From NCBI GenBank assembly GCA_002696275.1, contig NZRO01000051.1:28544-63703 (forward strand): 35,160 bases of DNA, read 5' to 3'. Shown here piece by piece: positions 8,074 to 16,948 of this stretch. The translations under genes and the position numbers were made by a program. Below the pieces are notes generated by a model. It worked only from the letters and a program-made list of their open reading frames with translations. It was not told where the DNA came from and did no database searches. Each line of letters starts with the position of its first letter. Within the stretch, counting starts at the first letter, position 1. The stretch is from Flavobacteriales bacterium (GTDB lineage Bacteria > Bacteroidota > Bacteroidia > Flavobacteriales > BACL11).

Positions 8074-9318
8074 ATGTCTCTAACAATTGTTATAATAACT
8101 TTATTTCTTTCTGCTTTCTTTTCTGGAATTGAAATTGCTTTTGTCTCTTCCAATAGACTAAAGTTGGAGTTAGATAAGAAATCAGGATCTTTTTTTTCTA
8201 AAATTTTATCTATTTTTTCTAAAGATGAGTCTAATTTTATAGCAGCAATGCTAATTGGTAATAATATTGCATTAGTTATTTTTAGTATTTCTATGACAGA
8301 TTTACTTATCCCTCATTTAGATTTCATTAAATCTGATTTGTTATTATTATTAGTTCAAACTATTATTTCCACCATAATTGTTCTGGTTTCAGCAGAGTTT
8401 ATCCCAAAAGCGATTTTTAGAATTAATCCAAATTATATGCTTAATTTCTTTTCTATACCATTGTTGATTTTCTACTTTTTATTATATCCAGTAGTGTTTA
8501 TAATGATAGGAATATCAGAATTTGTTTTAAAGTATATATTTAGGTTAAAAACAGAACAAGTAAATCAGGTTTTTAGTAAAGTTGATCTTGATGAATATTT
8601 AGATAGCCTTACTCAAAATATTGTAGGAGAAACACCTCAGAATACAGAGGTTGAAATGTTGCAGAACGTCTTAGAACTTTCCAATATAAAAGTTAGAGAG
8701 TGTATGGTTCCAAGAACGGATGTGTCCGCTATAAATATTAAATCTAGTATAAAAGATTTAACAGATTTGTTTGTGGACACAAAATTTACTAAAATTCCAG
8801 TTTTTAAAGAGAATATTGATAATATTATAGGATATGTGCACTCTTCAGATTTGTTTAAAAAGCCGCTAACAATAAGATCTATAATGTTACCAATACCAAT
8901 AGTAACAGAGAGTTTTCCTGCTAATGAAATGTTAAATGCTTTTATTAATAAAAATAAAAGTATAGCTTTAGTTGTTGATGAGTTTGGAGGAACATCCGGA
9001 TTAGTTACTATAGAAGATGTCACAGAAGAAATTGTGGGAGATATAGAAGATGAACATGATAATGATGATATTATTGATGAAAAGATCAGTGAAAAGGAAT
9101 ATTTATTTTCAGCGAGAATGGAGGTCGACCAGATAAATGATAAGTATAATTTAAATTTACCAGAATCTGAAGAATACGAGACAATTGCAGGTCTTTTTCT
9201 TTCTTTAAATGAGGATATACCTAAACAAGGAGAAAGAATTGAATTTGAAGATAAGTCCATTCTAATTGATTCAGTGGATAAAAAGAGTATTAAGTTAATT
9301 AGAATTTTTATAGATTAA
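8074..9318 (+). CDS. CNNM/CorC-HlyC family membrane protein (DUF21 + CBS pair + CorC domain)
   Basis: The 414-residue protein has a DUF21/CNNM membrane domain (about 1-190, opening with AFFSGIEIAF, and including AEFIPK), a CBS pair (about 205-325, with MVPRTDVSAI at 211-220, a hallmark of the family, and VVDEFGGTSGLVTIEDV at 300-316) and a C-terminal CorC_HlyC domain (about 340-414). CNNM/CorC proteins act in Mg2+ and possibly Na+ transport at the inner membrane, with the CBS pair sensing nucleotide. The gliding protein GldE has the same architecture but is usually encoded beside gldD/ssb, so I do not call this gldE. It follows lptC by 2 bp and precedes the parvulin by 80 bp. Confidence 0.92.
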   Translation: MSLTIVIITLFLSAFFSGIEIAFVSSNRLKLELDKKSGSFFSKILSIFSKDESNFIAAMLIGNNIALVIFSISMTDLLIPHLDFIKSDLLLLLVQTIISTIIVLVSAEFIPKAIFRINPNYMLNFFSIPLLIFYFLLYPVVFIMIGISEFVLKYIFRLKTEQVNQVFSKVDLDEYLDSLTQNIVGETPQNTEVEMLQNVLELSNIKVRECMVPRTDVSAINIKSSIKDLTDLFVDTKFTKIPVFKENIDNIIGYVHSSDLFKKPLTIRSIMLPIPIVTESFPANEMLNAFINKNKSIALVVDEFGGTSGLVTIEDVTEEIVGDIEDEHDNDDIIDEKISEKEYLFSARMEVDQINDKYNLNLPESEEYETIAGLFLSLNEDIPKQGERIEFEDKSILIDSVDKKSIKLIRIFID

Positions 9319-9398
9319 ATCGCTATTTGATCTATTTTCATAACTCAAATAACAATTGTATATTCGCAAACTAATTTTTTAATTTAACAAAAAAGAAA

Positions 9399-11489
9399 AT
9401 GGCGGTATTAGGAAAAATAAGAGAAAGAGGTCTATTATTAGTAATAGTAGTTGGGGGAGCTTTAGTAGCATTTATATTTACAGAATTTGATTCTCCTGGA
9501 AGTTCAGGAGATAGAGGAGTAGGGACTGTAGGAAGTATTTATGATGAAGATATAAAACCCAATGAGTTTTCTGAAGCATTAAACCTAATAAAGAATACTC
9601 AACAATATCAAAATTATCAAGAGGGTCAACAAATAGGTCTTGCTTGGGACAAGTTAACTCAAGATAGAATTATAGATGTTTCTTCAGAGAAAATAGGACT
9701 AAATGTTTGCAATAAAGAGGTTTATGAATTCGAAACAGGAAATATTAATATAAATAATGTTTCTCCACATTTTTCAAATGTATTTATAAATCAAGAAACA
9801 CGAATATTTGATAGAAATCTAGTAGATGATTGGTTAGAAAATTTTGATAATCTTAATGCTGAACAACGATCGTTCTTCTTAAATGTAGAAAATGAAGCTA
9901 TTAAAACTAGGTATACTCAAAAATATCAAAACCTGATAGAGAAAGGGATGTACATTACTAATCAGGAAGCTAAATTTATAGTGAATACTAGTAAAAAGAA
10001 CGCAAATGTAAATTATGTCTCTATCCCATTCTCTTCTATTGAGGATTTTGAGATAAAAGACGAAGAAATTCAAGAATATTACAATAATAATATTGAAGAT
10101 TACCAGAATGAGAAAGAGACAAGAAATATAGAATATGTAACATTTACAGTTGTTCCTTCATCTGAAGATGATATAAATGTTAGGCAAGAATTAACTAATC
10201 TTTCAATACAATTTAAAGATTCTGACAATGATGAGTTATTTGCATCACGATACACATCTCAGTTATTAGATGTTTTTCCTTATTTAAAGAAAGAAGATGT
10301 TACAGACCCAAAATTTTCAGAATTAATTGAAATGGATTTAGGTACTGTTATAGGTCCATATAAATTAACAAATGGAAGATATAGATTGTCTAAACTTTCT
10401 GAAATTGTAGATAGGGCTGATTCTGTAGAAGCTAGCCATATCTTATTAACTTCAGAAAACTATACCGTAGACTCAGCTAAAACAATACTTAGGGATATTA
10501 AAAAACAAGTGAAATCAGGAATAGATTTTGGACAACTTGCAGCACAATATTCAGAAGATAAAGGGTCCGCTATTAAAGGGGGAGATTTAGGATGGTTTCA
10601 GGAAGGTCAGATGGTAACTGAGTTTAATAATGTTTGTTTCTCATCTAAAGTAGGAGATCTTAAAATTGTAAGTACACAGTTTGGAGTACATTTAATAAAA
10701 ATGACTGGAGTTAGTAAACAAATTACAAAATATAAGATTGTTCATTTAGATAAAGATGTCCTTCCAAGTTCAGAAACTAAAGATTATTATTATGCTTTAG
10801 CTAATGATTTTATTACAGCTTTAAACAATAAGCCTGTAGACACTTCTTTTTCTTCTTTCGCTGAAGATCAGAATCAATTGGTTAGAGAAGATGTTAATGT
10901 AGATAATATGAAATTTAATGTTTCTGCTTTAGAAAATTCTAGAGACATAGTTAAGTGGATGTTTGATGCGAATATTGGAGATTTTTCAAATTCAATTTAT
11001 ACTTGTGGTAATAATTATGTTGTGGTTAGTCTCTCTGGAATTAATAAAGTTGGAGATAAAGATTTAGAATTGGTAAGAGAACAAATCATTCAGAAGATTC
11101 AATTAGATAAGAAGTTTGAATCTATTCAATCTAAAATTACGGAAGGGTCTAGTTTAGAAAATATAGCTAAGACTTTCAACACCGATATTAAAACTGTTGG
11201 AGGAGTTAATTTTGATAATACTAATTTAAATGGAATTGGAAATAATCCTAATTTTGTTGGCGTAGTTAATTCTATTGATTTGAATACAGTTTCATCTGTT
11301 ATTAAGGGTGTTAATTCAGCTTATATACTTTCTGTAAATAATAAAACTGAATCATCAGATATTCAGGTTAACTCTAATCAAAGATTAGAAATTCAGAATT
11401 CTAAATCTTCTGGATCTTTCTTTAATGAAGCAATGAAAGTACTAAAAGATCATGCAAATATCATAGATGATAGAATAAGATATTACTAA
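9399..11489 (+). CDS. membrane-anchored parvulin peptidyl-prolyl isomerase/chaperone (SurA/PpiD-like)
   Basis: The 696-residue protein has one N-terminal TM helix (about 11-30), a long SurA_N-type helical chaperone region (about 40-340), one rotamase domain (about 343-437: ASHILL, GQLAAQYSEDKGSAIKGGDLGWF, VSTQFGVHLIK) and a C-terminal chaperone tail. The topology, a single inner-membrane anchor and a periplasmic body, is that of PpiD rather than soluble SurA. It assists folding of secreted and outer-membrane proteins. An 80-bp gap separates it from the CNNM gene, so it could have its own promoter, although only a one-mismatch -7 element (TATATTCG, 9359-9366) is seen. It ends at a hairpin terminator facing rodA. 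Confident on family. Confidence 0.93.
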   Translation: MAVLGKIRERGLLLVIVVGGALVAFIFTEFDSPGSSGDRGVGTVGSIYDEDIKPNEFSEALNLIKNTQQYQNYQEGQQIGLAWDKLTQDRIIDVSSEKIGLNVCNKEVYEFETGNININNVSPHFSNVFINQETRIFDRNLVDDWLENFDNLNAEQRSFFLNVENEAIKTRYTQKYQNLIEKGMYITNQEAKFIVNTSKKNANVNYVSIPFSSIEDFEIKDEEIQEYYNNNIEDYQNEKETRNIEYVTFTVVPSSEDDINVRQELTNLSIQFKDSDNDELFASRYTSQLLDVFPYLKKEDVTDPKFSELIEMDLGTVIGPYKLTNGRYRLSKLSEIVDRADSVEASHILLTSENYTVDSAKTILRDIKKQVKSGIDFGQLAAQYSEDKGSAIKGGDLGWFQEGQMVTEFNNVCFSSKVGDLKIVSTQFGVHLIKMTGVSKQITKYKIVHLDKDVLPSSETKDYYYALANDFITALNNKPVDTSFSSFAEDQNQLVREDVNVDNMKFNVSALENSRDIVKWMFDANIGDFSNSIYTCGNNYVVVSLSGINKVGDKDLELVREQIIQKIQLDKKFESIQSKITEGSSLENIAKTFNTDIKTVGGVNFDNTNLNGIGNNPNFVGVVNSIDLNTVSSVIKGVNSAYILSVNNKTESSDIQVNSNQRLEIQNSKSSGSFFNEAMKVLKDHANIIDDRIRYY

Positions 11490-11506
11490 GAAAAATAAGT
11501 ATCAAT

Positions 11507-11537
11507 AAAAAACTCCTTTCTTATGTAGGGGTTTTTT
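11507..11537. terminator. bidirectional intrinsic terminator between the parvulin gene and rodA
   Basis: AAAAAACTCC pairs with GGGGTTTTTT across an 11-nt loop, giving about ten pairs with one G-T. T runs flank both sides. It lies in the 53-bp gap between convergent genes and can end both the coaX operon and the mre operon. Confidence 0.75.
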
Positions 11538-11542
11538 ATGCT

Positions 11543-12808
11543 TTATCTCAAAATATTCATTCTATAAGAGTTAAGATTTAAAAAAATAAATAGTAGAATG
11601 GTAAAAGAGAGTAACGAAGACCCACCATAGCTCATGAATGGAAGAGGAATTCCTATAGTTGGAGCTAAACCGATTGTCATTCCTAGATTGATAAGTAGAT
11701 GAATAAATAAAATACATGCAACACTATATCCATAAACTCTACAGAATTGAGACTTTTGTTTTTCCGATAAATAAATGATTCTTAAAAGTAGGGTTCCAAA
11801 AACAAATAAGAAAAATAAGCTCCCTAAAAACCCCCATTCTTCTCCAACTGTACAAAATATAAAGTCAGTACTTTGTTCTGGTACAAAATCAAATCTTGTT
11901 TGAGTTCCGTTTAGAAATCCTTTTCCAAAGAATCCACCAGATCCAATAGCTATTTTGGATTGAATTAAGTTGTAACCTGCTCCTAGAGGGTCAAATTCTT
12001 TTCCTAAAAGTATATTTACTCTTTCTATGTGGTGAGGAGATAAAACATTGTTAAAAATATAATCTGTACTAAAAATTAAACAATTAGATATTATAGTAAT
12101 TATACTAGAGATTTTTACACTTCTTACTCTTTTAGATGATAAGAAAAATATAATGATTATAATACTAGTAACAATTAAGGATAAGATTATTGGTTTAATT
12201 AGTAAAGAAAATAAGGCAATAGTAAATAAAACTAATCCAATTATAAGAATATTACCAGACAAACCTTCTCTATAAAAAACTAAGATAAAAGATGTGAAGA
12301 CCAATGCGGTTCCTAAATCATTTTGCAGAATAATTAAAATGAATGGAATTAATATAATTATATAGCTCCTTAGCATAGACTGGAAAGAGTACTTATTTTG
12401 CTTATTTATACTAAACATTTTAGCTAATGCTAAAGCAGTGGTGAATTTCGAAAATTCTGATGGTTGGATTTTAAAACTACCAAGGCTGAACCATGATGTA
12501 GCTCCACCTGCGGAATTAGAACTAAACAAGACAAGAATTAATAACAAAATAGTTACAGTATAGAACAAGAAGGCTAGAGAATCAAAAAAACTCCAATCAA
12601 TAATCAAAATTACAAATCCTATAAAAATGGACGCTCCAATAAATAGTAATTGTTTTCCATGTTTTGTATTTAAATCATATATTGTATGTACTACATCATC
12701 ATTGTACATGGAAGCATATATATTTATCCAACCAAAAAAGACAAGTATAAGGTAAAGAAAAATAGTTAACACGTCTATTTCCCCAAATATTTTAGAAGTT
12801 TTTCTCAT
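11543..12808 (-). CDS. rodA: rod-shape SEDS peptidoglycan polymerase RodA
   Basis: The 421-residue protein has about ten TM helices and the SEDS signatures: KIQPSEFSK, VPEQSTDFIFCTVGEEWGFLG and the C-terminal GIPLPFMSYGGSSLL. RodA is the glycosyltransferase that polymerises lipid II during cell elongation, working with PBP2 in the inner membrane. It overlaps the upstream mrdA by 4 bp (ATGA), which gives translational coupling between the polymerase and its partner transpeptidase. It is the last gene of the purH-mre operon, followed by the shared terminator. Placement after mrdA distinguishes it from FtsW, which sits in the dcw cluster. Confident. Confidence 0.95.
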   Translation of the reverse strand: MRKTSKIFGEIDVLTIFLYLILVFFGWINIYASMYNDDVVHTIYDLNTKHGKQLLFIGASIFIGFVILIIDWSFFDSLAFLFYTVTILLLILVLFSSNSAGGATSWFSLGSFKIQPSEFSKFTTALALAKMFSINKQNKYSFQSMLRSYIIILIPFILIILQNDLGTALVFTSFILVFYREGLSGNILIIGLVLFTIALFSLLIKPIILSLIVTSIIIIIFFLSSKRVRSVKISSIITIISNCLIFSTDYIFNNVLSPHHIERVNILLGKEFDPLGAGYNLIQSKIAIGSGGFFGKGFLNGTQTRFDFVPEQSTDFIFCTVGEEWGFLGSLFFLFVFGTLLLRIIYLSEKQKSQFCRVYGYSVACILFIHLLINLGMTIGLAPTIGIPLPFMSYGGSSLLSFTILLFIFLNLNSYRMNILR

Positions 12809-14616
12809 TCAAAATTTAATAGGTTCCCATTAATCATTTTATATTCTAATCCTTTATTTGTAATAGTATTTTTCATATATTTTTCGATCATTAATGTAGC
12901 AATTGGTGCTGCCCAAGAAGATCCCCACCCTCCATTTTCAACGATTACCGATATAGCAATTTTAGGGTTTTCTTTAGGTGCAAAGGCGATAAAGATAGAG
13001 TGATCTTCACCATGAGGATTTTGAGCGGTTCCTGTTTTTCCACATATATTAATTCCTTCTATTTTAGATAACACGGCGGTTCCATCTATATGGGTGAGAG
13101 CTAATTCCATCCCATCAATTATAATTTCAAAATGTTTAGGAGCAATAGTGGTATAGTTTTTCTTTTGATATTTAGATGGAACAGTATCACCATCAATCTC
13201 TTTAATTATATGCGGAATATAATAAAATCCTCGATTTGCGACGGTTGCTGCTAAATTTGCCATTTGAATAGGTGTAGATAAAAGTTCTCCTTGACCTATA
13301 GACATTGATAAAATTGTACTGGATTTCCATTTATTTTCTCTGTAATATCTATCGTAATAGTCAGAATTGGGAACAAAACCTTTTGTACCTGAAATAAAAT
13401 CGTTACCTAAATAATCTCCAAAACCAAAGCTCTCTACATGATTTTTCCATTTATTGTATCCTTGATAGATGTCATTAAAAGAATTAAAGTAATTTTCCCA
13501 TACATTACAAAAATAAGGATTGCAAGATGTAGCGAGAGAAGTTTTTAAATTCACATATGGATTATGTTCATGACATTTAACATGTTTGTTATTCCCATAT
13601 TCATACATACCATCACAATAGTAATTTTTATTATGATCTAAAATACCTTCTTGTAAAAATATAAGACTATTTATTATCTTTAAAGGAGAGGCTGGGGGGT
13701 AACTTCCATTTAAAGCCCGATTAAAAAGAGGCTTATTCGGGTTGTTATATAGATTAGTATAGTTTTTTGACCTCCCTCTTCCTTTCATGAAGTTAGGGTC
13801 ATAATTTGGAGCTGTAATTAAACTAAGTATTTCACCTGAACTTGGTTCTATTGCAACAATAGCTCCTTTTTTATTACTCATTAATTTCTCTCCGTATTCT
13901 TGTAAATCTATATCAAGTGTTGTGATTAAATTTTTACCATGTATTGCTAAAGTATCATGTTTTCCATTTTTAAAACTACCTTGGGGAGTATTATGAGCAT
14001 CTACTAAAACTAATTTCATTCCTTTTTCTCCTCTAAGGTGCTTTTCGTAGGACGCCTCAATTCCTGTTATACCCCTTAAGTCTCCTTTAGTATAGTATTT
14101 TTCTTTGATCTTTTCTTCACTTACCTCCCCTAGGAATCCAATTACATGTGCAGCTACTGATACAGGATAGTCTCGTGTAGTATTTACTCTTATATAAAAT
14201 CCGCTAAACTCATTTAAAGACTCCTGTATTTTATGAGCAGAGGATGTTTTTAATTGTTTTGAAAATACACTTTCTTTATATTTAGAATAATTTATAGCTG
14301 AATTTAATTTTTCTTTGAAATCTTGAATACTCATATCCGATAATGAGCACAATTTTAAAGTATCTAATTCCTCCACTTCTTTTGGTATGACCATGAGGTC
14401 ATAGGAAGCGATATTTGACACTAATAATCTTCCATTTCTATCATAAATTAAGCCTCTTGCAGCTTGTTGAACTTCAAATCTGATAGCATTGTTTTGTGCA
14501 GAATACTTATAACTTGAGTTGATTATTTGTATATAAAATAGTTTTAATAGAAAGATAAGAATAATAATAATGAAAATTCCTTGTATAATTCTTTGTCTTG
14601 CCTTTAATTGTATCAT
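12805..14616 (-). CDS. mrdA: penicillin-binding protein 2, elongation transpeptidase
   Basis: The 603-residue protein has one N-terminal TM helix (about 9-30), a PBP dimerisation/pedestal domain (about 50-215, with ARGLIYDRNGRLL) and a transpeptidase domain. The catalytic SxxK is Ser310-Pro-Leu-Lys313 in YPPASPLK, SxN is the SCN of ATSCNPYF, and KTG is in CGKTGTAQNPHGEDH. All three motifs are intact. It cross-links the glycan strands made by RodA during side-wall growth. It abuts mreD with no gap and overlaps rodA by 4 bp. The Pro after the nucleophilic Ser differs from the STxK common in proteobacteria but keeps the required spacing. Confidence 0.95.
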   Translation of the reverse strand: MIQLKARQRIIQGIFIIIILIFLLKLFYIQIINSSYKYSAQNNAIRFEVQQAARGLIYDRNGRLLVSNIASYDLMVIPKEVEELDTLKLCSLSDMSIQDFKEKLNSAINYSKYKESVFSKQLKTSSAHKIQESLNEFSGFYIRVNTTRDYPVSVAAHVIGFLGEVSEEKIKEKYYTKGDLRGITGIEASYEKHLRGEKGMKLVLVDAHNTPQGSFKNGKHDTLAIHGKNLITTLDIDLQEYGEKLMSNKKGAIVAIEPSSGEILSLITAPNYDPNFMKGRGRSKNYTNLYNNPNKPLFNRALNGSYPPASPLKIINSLIFLQEGILDHNKNYYCDGMYEYGNNKHVKCHEHNPYVNLKTSLATSCNPYFCNVWENYFNSFNDIYQGYNKWKNHVESFGFGDYLGNDFISGTKGFVPNSDYYDRYYRENKWKSSTILSMSIGQGELLSTPIQMANLAATVANRGFYYIPHIIKEIDGDTVPSKYQKKNYTTIAPKHFEIIIDGMELALTHIDGTAVLSKIEGINICGKTGTAQNPHGEDHSIFIAFAPKENPKIAISVIVENGGWGSSWAAPIATLMIEKYMKNTITNKGLEYKMINGNLLNFE

Positions 14617-15126
14617 TTATTCTTTTACTTTAAAAGTAAACAACTGAAAAATTATAATTATGATAAATGTAATTATAGAGCTTAGTAATACTTTAAATAA
14701 TAAAAATATGATACCATTAATTGAAAAATTTTCTAGTGCAAATAAGAAAGTATGATGAAGGAATATAACTGACAAGGCATAAATACTAAATATTTTTAAT
14801 CCTAAAACTTGTAGGTTTAATTTATCTTTTCCATCAATAGAGTTTCTTGGTATAAGAAACTTATGCAAATAAGGTATTACGAACGCAATAAATACTAGTG
14901 AAGAACTATTTAAACCCATATTGCCTTCAAAAAGATCTAATAAAATACCAATGAAGAAAGCATATAAAATAATAAACCATTTTTCCGTATCTTGGGGAAG
15001 TGTGATAATTAAGATAAGATATACTAATGGATTTATATATCGGAAAAATTGTATGTTGTTAAATAAAAGAATCTGAATTAAAACAAATATAGGAGCTAGC
15101 CATAAATATGTAGTTAATTTTTGCAT
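14617..15126 (-). CDS. mreD: rod shape-determining protein MreD
   Basis: The 169-residue hydrophobic protein has about five TM helices and an NPLVYLILIITLP segment near the N-terminus followed by FFIGILLDLFEGNMGLNSSSLVFIA, which is the conserved MreD core (DxFxGxxG). MreD is an inner-membrane part of the elongasome. It is assigned by this core and by exact position, 1 bp after mreC and directly before mrdA. MreD diverges rapidly, so the context carries much of the weight. Confidence 0.9.
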   Translation of the reverse strand: MQKLTTYLWLAPIFVLIQILLFNNIQFFRYINPLVYLILIITLPQDTEKWFIILYAFFIGILLDLFEGNMGLNSSSLVFIAFVIPYLHKFLIPRNSIDGKDKLNLQVLGLKIFSIYALSVIFLHHTFLFALENFSINGIIFLLFKVLLSSIITFIIIIIFQLFTFKVKE

Positions 15127-15127
15127 A

Positions 15128-15904
15128 TTATAAGTCTTTTATTTCTTTCTTATATAGTGAATTTATTATATAAACATTTGTAATACTATTCATATCATTA
15201 AGAAATTTAACTTTTATGTTATATAATCCATTTTCGTTCCCTTTTTTATAGGATGTGATTGTTCCAATATTTATTTGCTCTGGGAATATAGAGCTGTACC
15301 CATTTGTCTGTATAGTATCGCCAATACAAATATCAGCATGATTAGGTATGTCGTTAATTTCAGCTTCCATATAATGGTTATTTTTCCATTTTAGAGATCC
15401 ATTTTGATTACTTTTAACATGTTTAATGCTTATTGAAGATTTACTATTTAAAATGGATGTTGCTTTAGAGTAATTGTCAGAGGTCGAGTTGATTATACCG
15501 ATAACCCCATTCTGTGTTATTATTCCCATTCCATTCTTTACTCCGTCAAGTTTCCCTTTATTTATAACAATAAAGTTATCTTTCTTAAAAATAGAATTAT
15601 TTATAATCCTTGCAGGAATAAAGTTATGTAAATGAGGATTTTCATTTAGTTTTTCTTTACTTAATATTGAATGCAATTTGGAATTTTCTGTCTTTAAATA
15701 TTTATTTTCTTCTCTAAGATATAAATATTCATTAATATTAGAATAATAATCATAAATAGCCCCGGTATATTGTTGTGTAAAAGATAAAAATTTACTTTGT
15801 TGAAATTTATGATTTGAGATATACAGATATAATGAGAAAGATTCTATTATAATAAATAATAGAATAAAATAGTATTTCTTAATAAATAGAAATAAATTTC
15901 TCAT
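15128..15904 (-). CDS. mreC: rod shape-determining protein MreC
   Basis: The 258-residue protein has one N-terminal TM helix (about 10-28), a periplasmic coiled coil (about 55-85, YLYLREENKYLKTENSKLHS) and a double beta-barrel domain with the family motifs IPARIINNS, GVKNGMGIITQNGVIGII and DTIQTNGYSSIFPEQINIGTI. MreC binds PBP2 and activates RodA-PBP2 peptidoglycan synthesis. The C-terminus ends shortly after the second barrel, a compact form as in other Bacteroidota. It lies 9 bp after mreB and 1 bp before mreD. Confident. Confidence 0.94.
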   Translation of the reverse strand: MRNLFLFIKKYYFILLFIIIESFSLYLYISNHKFQQSKFLSFTQQYTGAIYDYYSNINEYLYLREENKYLKTENSKLHSILSKEKLNENPHLHNFIPARIINNSIFKKDNFIVINKGKLDGVKNGMGIITQNGVIGIINSTSDNYSKATSILNSKSSISIKHVKSNQNGSLKWKNNHYMEAEINDIPNHADICIGDTIQTNGYSSIFPEQINIGTITSYKKGNENGLYNIKVKFLNDMNSITNVYIINSLYKKEIKDL

Positions 15905-15913
15905 TATTTAGTC

Positions 15914-16936
15914 TTACTGTATAAGGAAAGAGAATCCAGAAGTATTTTTCAATGCTATCCCGGTTCCTCTTGCTACCGCTCTTAAAGGGTCCTCAGCTAC
16001 ATATACAGGAAGTTTGGTTTTTTGAGAGATTCTTTTGTCAAGACCCCTCAACATTCCCCCTCCTCCTGTTAGGTATAAACCTGTGTTGTAAATATCGGCT
16101 GAAAGCGCGGGTGGAGTAGTAAATAAAGCGTTCATAATTGCTGCTTCGATTGCTTCAATAGAATTATTTAACGCATTCGCAATCTCTTTATAAGTCACTA
16201 CAACTTCTTTTGGAATTCCATTCATTAGATCTCTTCCATGTACAGCAAAGTTTGGTGGAGGATCGTCTAATTCAGTAAGTGCAGACCCAACATTTATCTT
16301 GATTTTTTCAGCCATATTGTCACCAATAGCAATGTTGTATCTTGTTTTCATATAGTTTTTTATGTTATTAGTAAATTCATCTCCAGCAACTTTTATAGAT
16401 TTGTCTGTAACAATTCCGCCTAAAGAGATTACAGCAATTTCTGTAGTACCCCCTCCAATATCAATAACCATATTTCCCTCAGGCTCCATAACATCAATGC
16501 CAATACCAATTGCTGCTGCCATTGGTTCATGTATTAGCCACACCTCCTTTGCTCCTGCATGTTCTGCAGAATCCATTACAGCTCTTTTTTCAACTTCTGT
16601 AATTCCAGAGGGAATACATATAACCATTTTTAAAGCTTGAGGAAATAATGTTTTTTTTCTATTAATCATTTTAATAAAACCTCTAATCATTTGTTCTGCT
16701 GAATGAAAGTCAGCTATAACCCCATCTTTTAAAGGACGAATAGTTGTAATTCCTTTATGGGCTTTTCCGTGCATTTGTCTAGCTCTTTTGCCTATTGCAA
16801 TAACTTCATCGGATCTTAACTCCTTGGCGACAATCGATGGTTCATCTACTACAACTTTGTCATTGTGAATAATTAAAGTGTTCGCAGTTCCTAGATCGAT
16901 AGCTATTGCTTCTGTCATGAAGTCGAAAAATCCCAT
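15914..16936 (-). CDS. mreB: rod shape-determining actin homologue MreB
   Basis: The 340-residue protein has the full actin/Hsp70 ATP-binding set: phosphate 1 AIDLGTANTLI (residues 12-22), phosphate 2 VIDIGGGTTEIAVIS, the adenosine motif TGGGGMLRGLD and the connecting CIPSGITEVEKRAV. MreB filaments under the inner membrane guide the RodA-PBP2 elongation machinery. Length is normal. The start MGFFDFMTEAIAIDLG is typical. It begins the mre part of the run 12 bp after purH, a linkage I recall as common in Bacteroidota. Very strongly conserved; confident. Confidence 0.98.
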   Translation of the reverse strand: MGFFDFMTEAIAIDLGTANTLIIHNDKVVVDEPSIVAKELRSDEVIAIGKRARQMHGKAHKGITTIRPLKDGVIADFHSAEQMIRGFIKMINRKKTLFPQALKMVICIPSGITEVEKRAVMDSAEHAGAKEVWLIHEPMAAAIGIGIDVMEPEGNMVIDIGGGTTEIAVISLGGIVTDKSIKVAGDEFTNNIKNYMKTRYNIAIGDNMAEKIKINVGSALTELDDPPPNFAVHGRDLMNGIPKEVVVTYKEIANALNNSIEAIEAAIMNALFTTPPALSADIYNTGLYLTGGGGMLRGLDKRISQKTKLPVYVAEDPLRAVARGTGIALKNTSGFSFLIQ

Positions 16937-16948
16937 AGTTCCTTATTT

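Noticed and set aside
8637-9260. A 207-codon open frame on the minus strand, antisense to the CNNM gene.
   Set aside because: Ser/Ile-rich translation without domain, signal or promoter; it is the shadow of a strongly conserved plus-strand gene.
8074-9318. Calling the CNNM protein GldE (gliding motility).
   Set aside because: The architecture is shared by all CNNM/CorC proteins and the neighbours are lptC and a parvulin, not gldD or ssb.
9359-9366. TATATTCG as a promoter for the parvulin gene.
   Set aside because: One mismatch in the conserved TTTG and no -33 TTG at the right distance; noted in the gene entry only.
13680-13700. PBP2 active site SPLK instead of STxK as a sign of inactivity.
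   Set aside because: Ser and Lys keep their spacing and the SxN and KTG motifs are intact; Pro at this place occurs, to my recollection, in other Bacteroidota PBP2.
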